A stretch of DNA of 64,000 bases from Gemmatimonadota bacterium (GTDB lineage: Bacteria; Gemmatimonadota; Gemmatimonadetes; Longimicrobiales; Gaopeijiaceae). Location: positions 18,251 to 82,250 of the forward strand of contig VXQO01000156.1 of assembly GCA_009838975.1 (NCBI GenBank), given 5' to 3'. Below the pieces are notes generated by a model. That model saw nothing but the letters and a program-made list of their open reading frames with translations. It was not told the DNA's origin and did not search any database. Shown in pieces: positions 15,966 through 24,990 of this stretch (positions are counted from its first letter, which is position 1; each line of letters begins with the position of its first letter). The position numbers were made by a program, and so were the translations under genes.

Positions 15966-17162
15966 TCAGCCCCGGTGAATCTCTTCCGCGGCTCTCAGCC
16001 CCGACTCGATGGCGCCGTTGATCCATCCCCGGGCTGCGGAAATGTGCTCGCCCGCGAAGTGGACGGGCCCCTCGGGTCGGGCGAGCTCGCTGGCCAGTTG
16101 GCTGTCCTGGGTGGGCGTGGGGTCCGCCCATGCGGCCCGGCTCCAGGGGTCCCGCTGCCAGGAGTGTGACACGCCGGACATGGCGTGGGCGGAGGCGCCC
16201 GGCAGGAAGCTCTCCCAATGGGCGAGGACGCGGGCGAGGCGGGCTTCTTGGTCGAGCGCGTCGAGTCGGTCCGCGCGATCGCCGCGCACGTACGTGAGCA
16301 GGATGCCTTCGGGGCCGGATGCGTCCCACGTCGGGTGCCAGAGTTCTTCGGGCCAATCGCTGGTGCCCCATCCGTTCAGCCCTTCGGCCTCCCAGAACCT
16401 CGCCCGAAACCGGACGAAAACGCGCGTGGCGCTCTGGTAGCCGAAGCCTCCGTTCATCGCCTCGGCCTTGGCAGCGGAAAGGGCGGGCGAGAAACGTATG
16501 CCGGAGAGAAGCGGCACAGGCACGGTAACAAGCACCCTGTCCGACTCGTAGCTTTGGCCGTTGCCGGTGGTGACGCGAACCGTGCTTCCGGCCACGATTT
16601 CGGTCACCGGCGATGACGAGACCACCCGGTTTCCCAGTTCTGCGGCGAACGCGGCTGGCAAGCGGTCGCTACCGCCCAGGATCTTCACGAAGTCCGGCCA
16701 TTCCGAGAGGAAGGAGCTCGGGGGAACGGTGGAGCGCGCTCCGTCCTGGAACCGGAGGAAGAGACCGTCTTCCGGGTAGAAGCGGTCCGTCTCCAATCTG
16801 AAGTGGCGCGCGTACCCCAGGGTGAGGTCGTGCTCCGGGGGTATCCGCGCGGCGCCTGCCTCGGCGGAGTGCCCGGCGGCAAACGGGGAGCGCAGGGTGA
16901 GAACGCGCCCTCCCACGCGCTCGCGGGCTTCGAGCACGGTCACCTCGTGGCCTGCCCGGGAGAGTTCGTAGGCCGCGGCCAGGCCGGAGATGCCGGCGCC
17001 GACCACGACAATGCGCAGAGTTCTGCCGGTTGGGGTCAGCGCTCCGGGGGAGTCTTCCGGTTCGAGGGGACTTGAGCACGCGATCAGGCCCAGTCCCGCC
17101 AGGCCGCCGAAGCGACGAACGAATTCGCGTCGGCCTACCGATTCGACCGCACAGCCGCGCAC
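15966..17162 (-). CDS. Tat-exported flavin-containing amine oxidase
   Basis: The 398-residue protein begins with a Tat-type signal (GRREFVRRFGGLAGLGLIACSS) that ends in a lipobox, so it may be a Tat lipoprotein. The FAD-binding GxGxxG motif is VVVGAGISGLAAAYEL near residue 51, followed by EARERVGGR near 77. The C-terminal FAD contact is FAGEHISAARGWINGAIESG near 365-384. This is the flavin monoamine oxidase fold, which oxidises primary or secondary amines to imines and makes hydrogen peroxide. The substrate is not evident. A surface protein gene lies upstream on the same strand. Confidence 0.85.
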   Translation of the reverse strand: MRGCAVESVGRREFVRRFGGLAGLGLIACSSPLEPEDSPGALTPTGRTLRIVVVGAGISGLAAAYELSRAGHEVTVLEARERVGGRVLTLRSPFAAGHSAEAGAARIPPEHDLTLGYARHFRLETDRFYPEDGLFLRFQDGARSTVPPSSFLSEWPDFVKILGGSDRLPAAFAAELGNRVVSSSPVTEIVAGSTVRVTTGNGQSYESDRVLVTVPVPLLSGIRFSPALSAAKAEAMNGGFGYQSATRVFVRFRARFWEAEGLNGWGTSDWPEELWHPTWDASGPEGILLTYVRGDRADRLDALDQEARLARVLAHWESFLPGASAHAMSGVSHSWQRDPWSRAAWADPTPTQDSQLASELARPEGPVHFAGEHISAARGWINGAIESGLRAAEEIHRG

Positions 17163-17179
17163 GGCCGGCAGCTCACACG

Positions 17180-18058
17180 CTATCTGCCGAATGCGTACGA
17201 AAAGTTGACGATCGGCAAACAGCAGCCACCATCTCCGTCGGCCCAGGCACCGAAGACTGCGACCTCGGTGGAAAAGCGGTCGCCCATGATCCGGACTCCT
17301 CCAGACAGGACGTAACCCACTCGGTCGGGAAGGACATAGTTCTCCGAGATGAGCTTGATGCGGCGACTGACGCGGGTCTCGCCCCCCAGCATGAAAGCCG
17401 GCTCGTTGACAAGCTCGTCTCCCGAGTAGAAGTAGCCCAGTCCCGCGGACAGAGCCCTGTCCGTGTTACCGAAAGTGCCCACCCCGTATGCCACTCCGAC
17501 CATCTCGTCGTCGAAGAGGAAGACGAGCGTTCCGACTGACGCCTGTGCCGTTGGCGTGCGAACCACCTGCACCTTTGGAGCAAGGTAGAACGGCTCGAAC
17601 TCCCCGAAGAGAACGGGTGCCCCGCCGGCCAGCGTGACACGGTCCGTGACACCGACCGCAGCGAACGGCAGGACGACCACGTAGGTGCCGATGTACGATT
17701 CACCCTGGGCAAGTGAGCGTCCGGTAGCGGTGAAGAACAGCCGGGTTCCGCCGGGATCCTCACTCCAGAACTCTCCGCCCTGGACGCGCCCACGGGCCGG
17801 AGCGATCTCCCGGAGCTGGGATCGGTCGACCTCGAGCCGCACGCCGCTCACGGTCACGAGGACCACCTGCTCCTCATCCAGTTCCGCGATGCTCGCAAAG
17901 AGCACGGATCCGTCGCCGAGCTGAATCTCGTAGACGGTTTCGCCCGGATCGGGGATGTCCACCGCAGCCTGGGCGCGGATCGCATCCGGCAGGAGCGGCG
18001 AAGCGACCAGGACCGGAGCGATGAAGACCAGGGCTCGCAAGGAATTGATGGAAGGCAT
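17180..18058 (-). CDS. Exported protein, probable outer-membrane beta-barrel
   Basis: The 292-residue protein has a signal peptide (LRALVFIAPVLVASPLLPDAIRAQA). An early segment resembles a short SH3-like strand domain (YEIQLGDGSVLFASIAELDEEQVVLVTVSGV, read in pieces around residues 45-80). The rest alternates short amphipathic strands with glycine turns and ends in the aromatic/basic pattern VNFSYAFGR typical of a barrel strand. I recognise no family. The start was placed at the ATG 9 bases after GGAGG rather than at the ATG 21 bp upstream. Confidence 0.7.
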   Translation of the reverse strand: MPSINSLRALVFIAPVLVASPLLPDAIRAQAAVDIPDPGETVYEIQLGDGSVLFASIAELDEEQVVLVTVSGVRLEVDRSQLREIAPARGRVQGGEFWSEDPGGTRLFFTATGRSLAQGESYIGTYVVVLPFAAVGVTDRVTLAGGAPVLFGEFEPFYLAPKVQVVRTPTAQASVGTLVFLFDDEMVGVAYGVGTFGNTDRALSAGLGYFYSGDELVNEPAFMLGGETRVSRRIKLISENYVLPDRVGYVLSGGVRIMGDRFSTEVAVFGAWADGDGGCCLPIVNFSYAFGR

Positions 18059-18217
18059 CGGGAGAAACCTCCGTGTCATGATTTGGTTTCAAGGCTATTC
18101 ACGGAAGAACCAGCGGTCCCAGCCACCGGATCCACAGGAAACCACCCGCAACCATGCCGAGCAGCGTCGGCACGAGGACCTCCCAACCTACGCTCTCGGG
18201 GGAAGGCGGTCACTACG

Positions 18218-19402
18218 CTACTGCGAGGTCCCAATCCCGCCGGCCGCAACACGGGATTCGAGCAGGGGCAGGTCGTAGGCCCTGAATTGCGGCAGGTCCG
18301 TCTCGTCGGGCATGGCCCCGATCAATCGGCTGCCCCGCACGGCGTATAGCATGAACCCCGCAGGAAGGTCCACCGACGCCACATGTGTGCCGTCGCTGGC
18401 AAATGCCGCCCATTCGACGTTTGTGCGATCAGGCTTGCGTATTCCCAGCCACACGCGCTTGCTGTCGTCCACGACCATGCCGAGGAGGGGCGGCCACCTG
18501 TACGGCGCGCCCTCGCGCAGCATGCCGGCAAACTTTCGCGAATACGCGTCCGCCGTCGACTTCAATTCGGCTCTGGTAACGTCAATCGGCAATGTCTCGT
18601 GCGAAAACAAGCGTCCGACCGCTCCGTCAACGTCGATCGACATAGCCTCCAGAGCGAGCGAATTGGCGTACACGACGGTTGAGTTGTCGAGAACCCGCAC
18701 GAACGACCTGCCGCCGAAGGGATGCCGGGCGACATTCACGGCGCTCCCTTTCGTGTCTTGTATTCGCTCGACCAGAACGTCACCTGACGCGAACGAGAAC
18801 AGCGAGTCGATCCTGCTGTGATCCTCTCCACGAAGGTGTAGCAGGATATCGACCCGCACCTGCCCGGCGTCTGATCCGGAAGCCATGAAGGGAGGAAAGT
18901 ACCAGGAGAGGTATCCTGGGGACCCGGGGAACCTCCACACACGGCCGTGGCGTATCTCCCCCCGAAGATCCTGGACGTAGGCGGGCTTGTCGCTCCCGGA
19001 CGCGAATATGGACACGCGGTCGAGGGACCCATCGAAAGCGAAGAGGCTGTCTCCCGGCAGTATCTGGATGGCCGAAACACTCGTGAATTCGCCGGGACCC
19101 TCCCCTTCGCGTCCCACTGTGCGGTTGTAGCTCAGGTCCGGGTTGAGCACGATGACGCCCTTGGTCTGCAGGTCGTCGATGTAGACGTAGCCTCTGGAGT
19201 CGATGGCCGCATCGTCTATGTAGGAAAGCGGAGCGTCTGCGCCGGATGTGGCGCCGAGGACTGCCTCCAGCAGGGGACCCTGCGCCCAGGGCCTGCGATC
19301 GGATTCGGACTCCGCGGACTCGTTGACCGGACGATCACCGGAACATCCGATGGTCAGCGCGAGGATTGGCGAAACGAGTGGAACCAGACGGGACGGGAGC
19401 AT
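18218..19402 (-). CDS. Six-bladed beta-propeller lipoprotein
   Basis: The 394-residue protein has a lipoprotein signal (VSPILALTIGCSGD). Propeller strands include AAIDSRGYVYIDDLQTKGVI, and the motif GREGEGPGEFTS lies near residue 98. Later, VVDDSKRVWLGIRKPD near 322 forms another blade strand. It is one of five such proteins in the window. It is probably anchored in a membrane facing the periplasm, and no catalytic residues are visible. About 160 bp without a gene separate it from the barrel-like gene downstream on the same strand. Confidence 0.8.
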   Translation of the reverse strand: MLPSRLVPLVSPILALTIGCSGDRPVNESAESESDRRPWAQGPLLEAVLGATSGADAPLSYIDDAAIDSRGYVYIDDLQTKGVIVLNPDLSYNRTVGREGEGPGEFTSVSAIQILPGDSLFAFDGSLDRVSIFASGSDKPAYVQDLRGEIRHGRVWRFPGSPGYLSWYFPPFMASGSDAGQVRVDILLHLRGEDHSRIDSLFSFASGDVLVERIQDTKGSAVNVARHPFGGRSFVRVLDNSTVVYANSLALEAMSIDVDGAVGRLFSHETLPIDVTRAELKSTADAYSRKFAGMLREGAPYRWPPLLGMVVDDSKRVWLGIRKPDRTNVEWAAFASDGTHVASVDLPAGFMLYAVRGSRLIGAMPDETDLPQFRAYDLPLLESRVAAGGIGTSQ

Positions 19403-19502
19403 CGATCCATCTCCTCACAGCACAAGAACGTTGTTTCGCACTACGGGTTGTATCCTGGCGGCGGTTTCCGGCCGTGCCCTGGGAGAGCTACGCGGTCCGA
19501 AG

Positions 19503-20930
19503 CTACCCGTGCAACGCTTCGATCCGCCCGACCATCTCGCTGGATTCCCGCGGACCGAAGAGCCCGCCCAGGATCATGGCTGCGGCGCTGGCCGCGAGCG
19601 CGACGACTACCGGCGCCAGGCCGATGTCGACAATGCCCAGCTGCACCACCATGTAGACGGCCGCGCCCGACACGACCGCGCCCACCCCACCCACCAGGTT
19701 GGCCCGCTTCCACCAGAGCCCGGCCACGGTGGGCACGAACAGGCTGGAGCTGAGCACGCCGACCCCGGCCGTGTAGAACTGGGTGATCAGTTCCGGTGGT
19801 GAGAACGCCCACAGGAGTGCCGCGGTCCCGATCACCCAGGTCGTGACGATGCGCACGAGGCCGAGGGTGCGTTCGCTGGCGCGGCCGCCCCCCACACCGC
19901 CCAGGATGTCGTGTGCGATCGCCGAGCTGCAGGCGAGAAGAAGCGCGTCCGTGGTGGACATGACGGCGGCAAGCACGGCGGCGACCGCGATGCCGCGGAT
20001 CAGCGGTGGGAACTGCGTTTCCATCACGCGCAGGAAGAGCTCGTCCGCGTCAAGAAGGCCCGGAAAATCCATCCGGCCGACCGGCACGACCACGAGCACC
20101 GCGGCGAGGATCATCACGCTGTACATGAGCATCGACAGGTTCAGCGACATGCGCGCGCTGTCGGCGTCGCGCGCGGTGAAGACCCGCATGACGATGTGGG
20201 GGATCACGGGGATGGCCGTGGCCCAGATCACGAAGTAGCCGAGGTAGCTGGACACGGGCCGATGTGCGACCTGCCCCAGTTCGGGCGCCACGGCCGTAGC
20301 CTGGCTCATGATCTCGAAGGGCGATCCCACCCGCCACACAAGCACGGCGGCCGTGCCCACCACGACCAGCACCATGAGGAAGCCCTGGATCACGTCGGTC
20401 CAGGTGATCGCGACCATGCCCCCGAACGAGACGTAGACGACGAACACGACCGTGGCGATCGCCAGCGCCGTGTTGTACGGGATTCCGAGCAGCGCCTCGG
20501 CGGCGATGCCGGCCGCCTTGAGCTGCGCCACGATGTAGATGGTGAAGGCGATGACGATGAGGATCGGGACCAGGTAGCGGACCAGCGCGTGCGGATACCG
20601 GAAGCTCAGGAAGTCGGTGATCGTGAACTTGCCGAAGTTGCGGAGCGGCCTGGCGACGAGGATGGACGCGAGAGAAAAGCCGACCACCGACCCGCCGAAG
20701 AGCGCCAGGGTCGCCGGGATGCCCTGCGCGTACGCCAGGCCCATGACCCCGATGATCGACCCGCCGCTCGCCAGGGCCGCCATGATCGCCATCGAGTTGA
20801 CGACCGTGCCGATGCGCCTGCCCGCGACCCAGTACTCGCTGCGCGAGGTCAGGACCTTCTTCGACGCCCAGATCCCGATCCCGATGCAGGCGGCCAGGTA
20901 GACGCCGACGAGGATGCGCTCGAGGAGCAT
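19503..20930 (-). CDS. Sodium:solute symporter (SSS family)
   Basis: The 475-residue protein has about 13 hydrophobic segments. It shows SSS landmarks: SEYWVAGRRIG near residue 31, GGSIIGVMGLAYAQG, and the conserved sodium-site helix region AAVMSTTDALLLACSSAIAHDI near 335. It imports an unidentified solute, with DUF3311-type small partners typical for this branch. Its ATG overlaps the stop of the small two-helix membrane protein upstream (ATGA), supporting a two-component transporter. Confidence 0.9.
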   Translation of the reverse strand: MLLERILVGVYLAACIGIGIWASKKVLTSRSEYWVAGRRIGTVVNSMAIMAALASGGSIIGVMGLAYAQGIPATLALFGGSVVGFSLASILVARPLRNFGKFTITDFLSFRYPHALVRYLVPILIVIAFTIYIVAQLKAAGIAAEALLGIPYNTALAIATVVFVVYVSFGGMVAITWTDVIQGFLMVLVVVGTAAVLVWRVGSPFEIMSQATAVAPELGQVAHRPVSSYLGYFVIWATAIPVIPHIVMRVFTARDADSARMSLNLSMLMYSVMILAAVLVVVPVGRMDFPGLLDADELFLRVMETQFPPLIRGIAVAAVLAAVMSTTDALLLACSSAIAHDILGGVGGGRASERTLGLVRIVTTWVIGTAALLWAFSPPELITQFYTAGVGVLSSSLFVPTVAGLWWKRANLVGGVGAVVSGAAVYMVVQLGIVDIGLAPVVVALAASAAAMILGGLFGPRESSEMVGRIEALHG

Positions 20931-21136
20931 CAGCGCGAGTCGCCCCGGCGCCGGAGAAAGGCCACGAGCGTGACCGTGGGCGAAATCAGCATCAGGGCCG
21001 CGATCAGCCAGCCGAACACGGCCATCCCTCCGATCTCGAGGTCGCGCCACGCCGGGATGAACGCGAACGCGGCGCATGCGATGAGGAAGACGAGCGTTGC
21101 GCCTTCACGCCGTGCCATCGGGAAGAAGGATTTCAT
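20930..21136 (-). CDS. Small two-helix membrane partner of the symporter (DUF3311-like)
   Basis: The 68-residue protein has two transmembrane helices, GATLVFLIACAAFAFIPAW and MAVFGWLIAALMLISPTVTL, followed by a basic tail LRRRGDSR. Size, topology and four-base overlap with an SSS symporter match DUF3311/DUF997-type subunits such as the one accompanying PanF-like transporters. The first ATG has no clear ribosome site; a second in-frame ATG six codons later (MARREG) is an alternative. Confidence 0.7.
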   Translation of the reverse strand: MKSFFPMARREGATLVFLIACAAFAFIPAWRDLEIGGMAVFGWLIAALMLISPTVTLVAFLRRRGDSR

Positions 21137-21210
21137 GGAGTGGCAACGTCGGGCGATGCGGGCGGACGGCGCAACCGGTGGCGGGGTCGCTGCACGGTGG
21201 TCCCAGGGAA

Positions 21211-21238
21211 CCAAATGCAAACCGTATTTGCCATTTGG
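21211..21238. promoter_or_regulatory. Long inverted repeat between divergent genes
   Basis: The arms CCAAATGCAAA and TTTGCCATTTGG pair fully apart from one bulged base and are separated by about 5 bp. The repeat sits 75 bp upstream of the symporter operon and 67 bp upstream of the SnoaL-like gene on the other strand. It is AT-richer than its surroundings, so a repressor-binding site is plausible. Confidence 0.45.
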
Positions 21239-21304
21239 GTTGACTGAATGCGATATACACTGACACCTGCCCACTAACCCACGACACATCAAGGACCGCG
21301 ACCC

Positions 21305-21907
21305 ATGCGCCCCAACATTGCCCCGCGCCCATCCTCCCGACCCTCTGCCCGCACCGCAGCCGGCGCCCTGGCGTTCCTTGCGGCCGCGGTCGCCGCGATG
21401 CCGCCATCGCCCTCCTCCGCCCAACAAAACGCCGCCCCGCCCGCCAACCCCGCAGATGTCGAGTCCATCGACGCCATCATCACCGCCCTCTACGACGTGA
21501 TTTCGGGCGACGCGGGCGTGGCGCGCGACTGGGACCGCTTCCTGTCGCTGTTCGCGCCCGCCGGGACGCTGAGCCCGGTCGGCCGGCCCCCGGGCGAGTC
21601 GACGTACCAACGCAGGGTGATCACGCCCGACGAGTATGCGGAGGGGGTCGGTGAGTCGCTCGAGGCCAACGGCTTCCATGAGGTCGAGATCCATCGGGTG
21701 ACCGAGGAGTACGGCCAGATTGCGCATGCGTTCAGCACCTACGAGTCGCGGAGGCTGGCGAGCGATCCGGAGCCGTTCGCGCGTGGGATCAACTCGATCC
21801 AGCTGATGAACGACGGTGCGCGCTGGTGGGTCGTGTCGATCTTCTGGCTCGGCGAGGGGCCGGCGCATCCGATTCCGGCGAAGTACCTGCCGGGGGGTGG
21901 GGGTTGA
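21305..21907 (+). CDS. Exported SnoaL/NTF2-like protein
   Basis: The 200-residue protein has a signal peptide (GALAFLAAAVAAMPPSPSSAQQ). The body has the NTF2-like pattern: an opening helix IDAIITALYDVISG, WDRFLSLFAPAGTL, then ITPDEYAEGVGESL and a strand run ending in NSIQLMNDGARWWVVSIFW near residue 175. This fold occurs in small enzymes and in ligand-binding or accessory proteins. No catalytic dyad is clear. It is monocistronic and divergent from the symporter operon. Confidence 0.75.
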   Translation: MRPNIAPRPSSRPSARTAAGALAFLAAAVAAMPPSPSSAQQNAAPPANPADVESIDAIITALYDVISGDAGVARDWDRFLSLFAPAGTLSPVGRPPGESTYQRRVITPDEYAEGVGESLEANGFHEVEIHRVTEEYGQIAHAFSTYESRRLASDPEPFARGINSIQLMNDGARWWVVSIFWLGEGPAHPIPAKYLPGGGG

Positions 21908-21935
21908 CCGGAGTGGTCTGAAGGCCATCATCCTC

Positions 21936-21965
21936 TTGTGTATTACGAACGTAGTGCACTATACT
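21936..21965 (+). promoter_or_regulatory. Promoter and operator of the CopG/VapC pair
   Basis: TTGTGT (21936-21941) and TATACT (21960-21965) are 18 bp apart. A perfect 10-bp palindrome TAGTGCACTA (21952-21961) overlaps the -10 box, as expected for autorepression by the ribbon-helix-helix antitoxin. A strong ribosome site (GAGAGGAGGA) follows before the ATG. Confidence 0.6.
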
Positions 21966-21987
21966 GCATTCCCGAGAGGAGGATGGT

Positions 21988-22251
21988 ATGAGCACGCGAA
22001 CGGTAAGAATGGACGACGCCTCCGAGGCTACGCTGGCCGACCTGCAGCGGCGCACGGGACTGTCGATTTCGGAGGTGATGAGGCGGGGTCTGCGCGCCTA
22101 TGAGCGGGAGCTGGATTCGGACATCACGAGGCGTCCCTACGAGGTGTACCAGAGCCTTGGGCTGCCCGGCGAAGGAGGCTACGCGCTCGCGCCTGCGGCG
22201 AAGGCCAAGGAGGCGGTGGCCGAGATCATCCGAAAGAAACACGGACGATGA
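21988..22251 (+). CDS. CopG/RHH-family antitoxin
   Basis: The 87-residue protein has a ribbon-helix-helix N-terminus: the strand RTVRMDDAS, then ATLADLQRRTGLSISEVMRRGLRAYE with the characteristic turn before SISEV. The C-terminal half is the likely toxin-binding tail. The stop overlaps the ATG of a PIN-domain gene, the standard vapB/vapC arrangement. It should neutralise the toxin and repress its own promoter. Confidence 0.85.
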   Translation: MSTRTVRMDDASEATLADLQRRTGLSISEVMRRGLRAYERELDSDITRRPYEVYQSLGLPGEGGYALAPAAKAKEAVAEIIRKKHGR

Positions 22252-22751
22252 TTCTGGTCGATACGGGGCCGCTCGTGGGTCTGTTCGATGCACACGACCA
22301 GCACCACGAGCGCTGTCGGCGCGTCCTTGAGACATTCGACGAGAAGCTGATCACCACGGTTCCGGTACTGACCGAGGCACTGCACCTGCTGCGCCCCGGG
22401 AGCCCGGGTCCACCCCGACTGATGGGCTACATCCGGCAGGGTGGGCTGACAGTAGTCCCGTTGGACGCTGGGCTGCTGCGCCGCTGCTTCGAACTCATGC
22501 TTCAGTACGCGGACACTCCCATGGACTTAGCGGACGCATCGATCGTCTGCGCCGCAGAACATACAAGAACCGAGAAGGTCTTTACGACTGACCGGAATGA
22601 CTTCGCCACGTACCGGATTCGGCGCGGCTACCACCTGGTGCCCTTCAAGATCGTCGGCGATCCGTCGGGCCCGCAGTTGGTGAGGGAAGGGACAGAGGAG
22701 ACGGATCTGGTGGGCGCCGCCGCGCCGCTCTCCGAGGAGCCTGCCGGCTAG
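22248..22751 (+). CDS. vapC: VapC-type PIN-domain ribonuclease toxin
   Basis: The 167-residue protein has the PIN acidic residues in the expected places: VDTGPLVGLFD near residue 4, TEALHLL with Glu near 43, MDLADASIVCAAEHT with Asp near 97, and FTTDRNDFATY with Asp near 115. These coordinate Mg for RNA cleavage, typically of tRNA. The C-terminal 30 residues extend past the usual domain end. It is coupled by an ATGA overlap to the CopG antitoxin. Confidence 0.85.
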   Translation: MILVDTGPLVGLFDAHDQHHERCRRVLETFDEKLITTVPVLTEALHLLRPGSPGPPRLMGYIRQGGLTVVPLDAGLLRRCFELMLQYADTPMDLADASIVCAAEHTRTEKVFTTDRNDFATYRIRRGYHLVPFKIVGDPSGPQLVREGTEETDLVGAAAPLSEEPAG

Positions 22752-22758
22752 CGCTCGA

Positions 22759-24537
22759 CTAGCTGGGCCAGAACAACGGAATGAAGAGCGTGGCCGTGAT
22801 CAGGAGGATCAGGTTGAGCAGGCCGCCCACCTTGACGAAGTCCATGAACCGGTACCCGCCGGGCCCGTAGATCATGACGTTGGTCTGATAGCCGAAGGGC
22901 GTGACGAAGGAGGCCGACGCCCCGAACATGACGGCGATGAGCAGCGCGTACGGGTTCACGCCGCCCTGCGTTGCCGCGATGATCGCGACCGGCGTAAGCA
23001 TCACGGCCGTCGCGGCGTTGGACACCACGGCGGTCATCACGGCGGTCAACAGGTAGAAGGCCGCGATCAGCCCGATCTCTCCCAGCGGGGACGAGATGGT
23101 CACCACCCATCCCGCGAGCAACTCCGCCGCCCCTGTGGTCTCGAGCGCCAGGCCGAGCGGAATGAGGCCCGCGAGCACGAAGATGACCAGCCATTCCACC
23201 TCGCCGTAGATCTCCTCGATGTGCACGCAGCGCGTGAACACCATCAGGACCATGCCGGTGAGCGCGGCCGTCATGATGTCGAGGACACCGAAGCTCGCGC
23301 TTAGCACGACCCCGGCCATGATCGCCGCGGCGACGCCGGCCCGCGGCCTGTTCCCCGCATCCGCCTTCACTTCCGCCAGTGGGACGAACCCGGGATCGTC
23401 GGCGAGACGCTGGAGCGCGGTCGTCGTTCCGCGTACGAGGAGCAGGTCGCCGACACGGAACGATATCTCCGCGAGCCTTTCCTGGACCGTGACACCGTGT
23501 TGCTGTATGGCGATCACCGCCGCATCGAAGTGTTGGGCGAAGTTCAGATCGCGTAGGGTCCGGCCTACGAGACTCGAGCCGGGTGCCACGAGAACCTCGA
23601 CCAGCCGCCCGCGCCCGCCCGCCCGGTCAAGTTCATGCTCCTTCCGTTCCCTCGGGGTCTCCAGTTGCTGCCGGCGCGCGAGCTCGAGGAGGTGCTCGGC
23701 GGGCCCCTGCACGTACAGGATGTCGCCCGGCCGTATGTGGCGGTCTCCGTGCGGCGCGGTGATCTCCTGGTCGCCCCGTTCGATGTCCAGCACCGTCACG
23801 CCATAGCGTTCACCCCACCTCAACTGAGCCAGTGAGCGGCCGTTAGCGGGCGAATCCTCCGGGACGTGCAGTTCCGTGACGAAGCGGCGGACGTCGTATT
23901 TGGCGGACAGGTCAGGGGGCTGGAAGCGCCGCGGCATCAGCACGCGGCCGGCGGTGAAGAGAAAAAGCAGACCCACGGCGAGACTGATCAGCCCCAGCGG
24001 TGTGATCGAGAACATGCCGAGGGCGTCGTACCCGCGCCTCATCGCCTCGCCGTGCACGACCAGGTTGGTGGTGGTGCCCATCAGGGTGACCGTCCCCCCG
24101 AGAATCGAGACGAAGGAGAGCGGCATGAGGTACCTCGAGGCCGGCTCCTCGGCCTGATCGGCGAGCGCGAGGAACACGGGCATGAAAACCAGCACGACCG
24201 CGGTGGTCATCAGAAAGGGGGAGAGAAACGCACAGATGAGGCAGAGCGCGAACATCCGCGAGTACTTGCCGCCGAGGGGTGCGGTGCGCGCCCAGGCTCC
24301 GATGGCGGACACGAGGCCGGTCTTGCGGAGCCCCAGGCCAAGCACGAGCATCGAGCCGACGGTCACGGTGGCGCGGCTGGACAGACCCGATACGGCCTCG
24401 GCCGGCGTGAGGATGCCGCTCAGGAGGAGCACGACCGGAACCGCCAGGGCGACCTGGTCCACCCGGATCCGGTCGAGGGCGAACAGGACGAGCGCTGCCA
24501 GCGTCACGCCGAGCACGAGTGCGATATCGAACGTCAT
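22759..24537 (-). CDS. SLC13-family permease with two central TrkA_C domains
   Basis: The 592-residue protein has two sets of membrane helices (about 1-180 and 400-592) flanking two RCK/TrkA_C-type domains (about 205-290 and 300-385; ELHVPEDSPANGRSLAQL, DILYVQGPAEHLLEL, LVEVLVAPGSSLVGRTLRDL, GDLLLVRGTTTALQRL). Conserved permease motifs include MTTAVVLVFMPVFLALA and VSNAATAVMLTPVAI. Family members transport sulfate, dicarboxylates or other anions with sodium; the substrate here is unknown. It converges with vapC, with only 7 bp between the stops. Confidence 0.9.
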   Translation of the reverse strand: MTFDIALVLGVTLAALVLFALDRIRVDQVALAVPVVLLLSGILTPAEAVSGLSSRATVTVGSMLVLGLGLRKTGLVSAIGAWARTAPLGGKYSRMFALCLICAFLSPFLMTTAVVLVFMPVFLALADQAEEPASRYLMPLSFVSILGGTVTLMGTTTNLVVHGEAMRRGYDALGMFSITPLGLISLAVGLLFLFTAGRVLMPRRFQPPDLSAKYDVRRFVTELHVPEDSPANGRSLAQLRWGERYGVTVLDIERGDQEITAPHGDRHIRPGDILYVQGPAEHLLELARRQQLETPRERKEHELDRAGGRGRLVEVLVAPGSSLVGRTLRDLNFAQHFDAAVIAIQQHGVTVQERLAEISFRVGDLLLVRGTTTALQRLADDPGFVPLAEVKADAGNRPRAGVAAAIMAGVVLSASFGVLDIMTAALTGMVLMVFTRCVHIEEIYGEVEWLVIFVLAGLIPLGLALETTGAAELLAGWVVTISSPLGEIGLIAAFYLLTAVMTAVVSNAATAVMLTPVAIIAATQGGVNPYALLIAVMFGASASFVTPFGYQTNVMIYGPGGYRFMDFVKVGGLLNLILLITATLFIPLFWPS

Positions 24538-24552
24538 GGAGTGTGAAAGATA

Positions 24553-24839
24553 GTGGCTTCCGACACGGTCGCCTGACTGGTTCTGATTGACCGGAGCGCG
24601 CCGGGAAGCGGAAGGCGACGGCGGCGCTCGCGGCGATGGGGCTGACGGCCTCGGAGGCCGTGCGGCTGTTCTTCCACCGAATGGCGGTCGATCAGGCTTT
24701 CCCCCTCGAACTCAAGGTGCCGAACGCCCGGACCCGACGGGCGATGGCCGAGTCGGAAGAGATGATGAGACGGGGGACGGCGCGATTCGCCAGCGCTGAC
24801 GAGGTGTTTGCGGAGCTTGAAGAAGCCCGCGGCCAGTAA
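24553..24839 (+). pseudogene. Decayed RelB/DinJ-type antitoxin
   Basis: From 24636 an intact frame gives the DinJ core: MGLTASEAVRLFFHRMAVDQ, then PLELKVPNARTRRAMAES. The family N-terminus lies upstream but broken. The same frame continues back as PERAGKRKATAALAA to a stop at 24588. A frame offset by one base reads GTG-ASDTVA, a TGA at 24574, then LVLID, which joins PERAG if one C is restored at about 24592. So at least one frameshift and one nonsense change remove the DNA-binding strand. A shorter product from the internal ATG would lack RHH function. Confidence 0.6.
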
Positions 24840-24954
24840 GCGGACGCGCCCGCCACGGCGCGTGGACTTCACCCGGGGCTGCGATGATTCGCCGAAGCCG
24901 AGCGGCTCCATCAACTTCGTCCGCGCTGGCACCCACGCGGAGTTGTTCGAATGA
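24838..24954 (+). pseudogene. Remnant of a YafQ/RelE-type toxin
   Basis: Immediately after the antitoxin stop, a 38-codon frame starts KRTRPPRRVDFTRG, like the N-terminus of YafQ-family toxins. It ends FVRAGTHAELFE, which matches the family's C-terminal (L/F)VR(T/A)GTHxDLF. The middle of the roughly 90-residue toxin, including the catalytic region, is missing. With the damaged antitoxin, this is a dead DinJ/YafQ module. The identification rests on short segments read by eye. Confidence 0.5.
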
Positions 24955-24990
24955 CCTCCGCCAAGGGAATCCCGTCCGTTTGATCCCCCC

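Noticed and set aside
14271..16169. 632-codon frame opposite the tandem creatininase gene
   Set aside because: Low-complexity Val/Asp/His composition; the opposite strand has two recognisable domains, a signal peptide and a perfect ribosome site.
19911..21263. 450-codon frame opposite the symporter
   Set aside because: It is extremely rich in Asp/Arg/His and antisense to hydrophobic helices; a GC-rich shadow.
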